6,127 nucleotides of DNA from JAZNLR01 sp045579195 (GTDB lineage Bacteria; Bacillota; Clostridia; Christensenellales; CAMQZB01). The position numbers and the translations under genes were made by a program. The stretch covers positions 1-6,127 of the forward strand of contig JAZNLR010000123.1 in assembly GCA_045579195.1 (NCBI GenBank), written 5' to 3'. Positions within the stretch are counted from its first letter, which is position 1, and each line of letters opens with the position of its first letter. The notes under the pieces are model-generated. The model saw only the letters and a program-made list of their open reading frames with translations, did not search any database and was not told the DNA's origin. Shown here piece by piece: positions 5,958 to 6,127 of the stretch.

Positions 5958-5989
5958 GTTTGGGCAACATTCGAATGGAGGTGGATAAG

Positions 5990-6127
5990 ATGAAACCTGG
6001 AATTCATCCTGAATACAAGGAAGTGACCGTGGCTTGCGCTTGCGGCGCAACGTTTAAGTCCGGATCGACGAAGAAGGGCGACACGATCAAGGTTGATATC
6101 TGCAGCAAGTGCCATACGTTCTATACG
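5990..6127 (+). CDS. rpmE: 50S ribosomal protein L31, zinc-binding (C+) form, 3'-truncated by the window edge
   Basis: Component of the large ribosomal subunit at the inter-subunit bridge near the central protuberance. The 46 visible residues begin MKPGIHPEYKEVTVACACGA, the L31 signature, and end ICSKCHTFYT. All four zinc ligands are present (C16, C18, C38, C41), which makes this the zinc-containing type rather than the zinc-free YtiA type expressed on zinc starvation. The full protein is usually about 65-70 residues, so some 20 are missing. ATG 5990 is chosen because of the strong SD GGAGGTG (5977-5983), 6 bp before it. The usual HPFYTG reads HTFYT here, a small substitution. It has its own consensus promoter immediately upstream. 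Confidence 0.97.
   Translation, partial: MKPGIHPEYKEVTVACACGATFKSGSTKKGDTIKVDICSKCHTFYT

Noticed and set aside
5729..6115. A 128-codon minus-strand frame covering the HTH 5' side and rpmE
   Set aside because: It runs antisense through rpmE and its promoter and in the wrong frame through the HTH sequence. The product is low-complexity and unlike any family.

Overview
The window looks like ordinary chromosomal DNA of a bacterium in the Bacillota, probably a strict anaerobe of the Clostridia. The grounds are the cell-wall gene murC, the zinc-binding (Cys-rich) form of ribosomal protein L31, strong SD sequences, promoters that match the sigma-A consensus closely with 16-17 bp spacers, a Xre/SHOCT gene pair of clostridial style, and Cys-rich cytoplasmic proteins. 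The taxonomic placement is an inference and I cannot name a genus. Gene density is high. There is no tRNA, rRNA, CRISPR array or transposase.

Layout. 1-927 (+) is the 3' two thirds of murC. Its last codons carry a near-consensus promoter for a cytoplasmic Cys-type sulfatase at 959-2362 (+). A perfect, bidirectional hairpin terminator (2377-2409) separates this pair from a block on the minus strand. Read right to left, that block is: a frameshifted Xre-type regulator (5602-5792), terminator, promoter, a zinc-dependent medium-chain dehydrogenase (4413-5432), terminator, promoter with an embedded operator, a MATE exporter (2834-4261) and a PaaI-type hotdog thioesterase (2427-2828), which ends at the shared terminator. 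At the right edge, on the plus strand, are a 21-residue relic of a SHOCT-domain protein (5798-5863), a consensus promoter, and the first 46 codons of rpmE.

How the genes work together. The exporter and the thioesterase are 5 bp apart and form one two-gene operon. Its promoter has a perfect 12-bp palindrome filling most of the -35/-10 spacer, so it is probably repressor-controlled. The dehydrogenase is a single-gene unit bounded by its own promoter and terminator. The sulfatase can be transcribed independently of murC. murC and rpmE are housekeeping genes with no evident functional link to the accessory genes between them.

The most unusual spot is 5602-5863. A small regulator gene has lost both its start codon and one T of a homopolymer, and it abuts the C-terminal remnant of a divergent SHOCT gene. 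This looks like a deletion scar between two divergent genes. I found no convincing new biological system. The best leads are this scar, the exporter operator, and the altered active site of the dehydrogenase.
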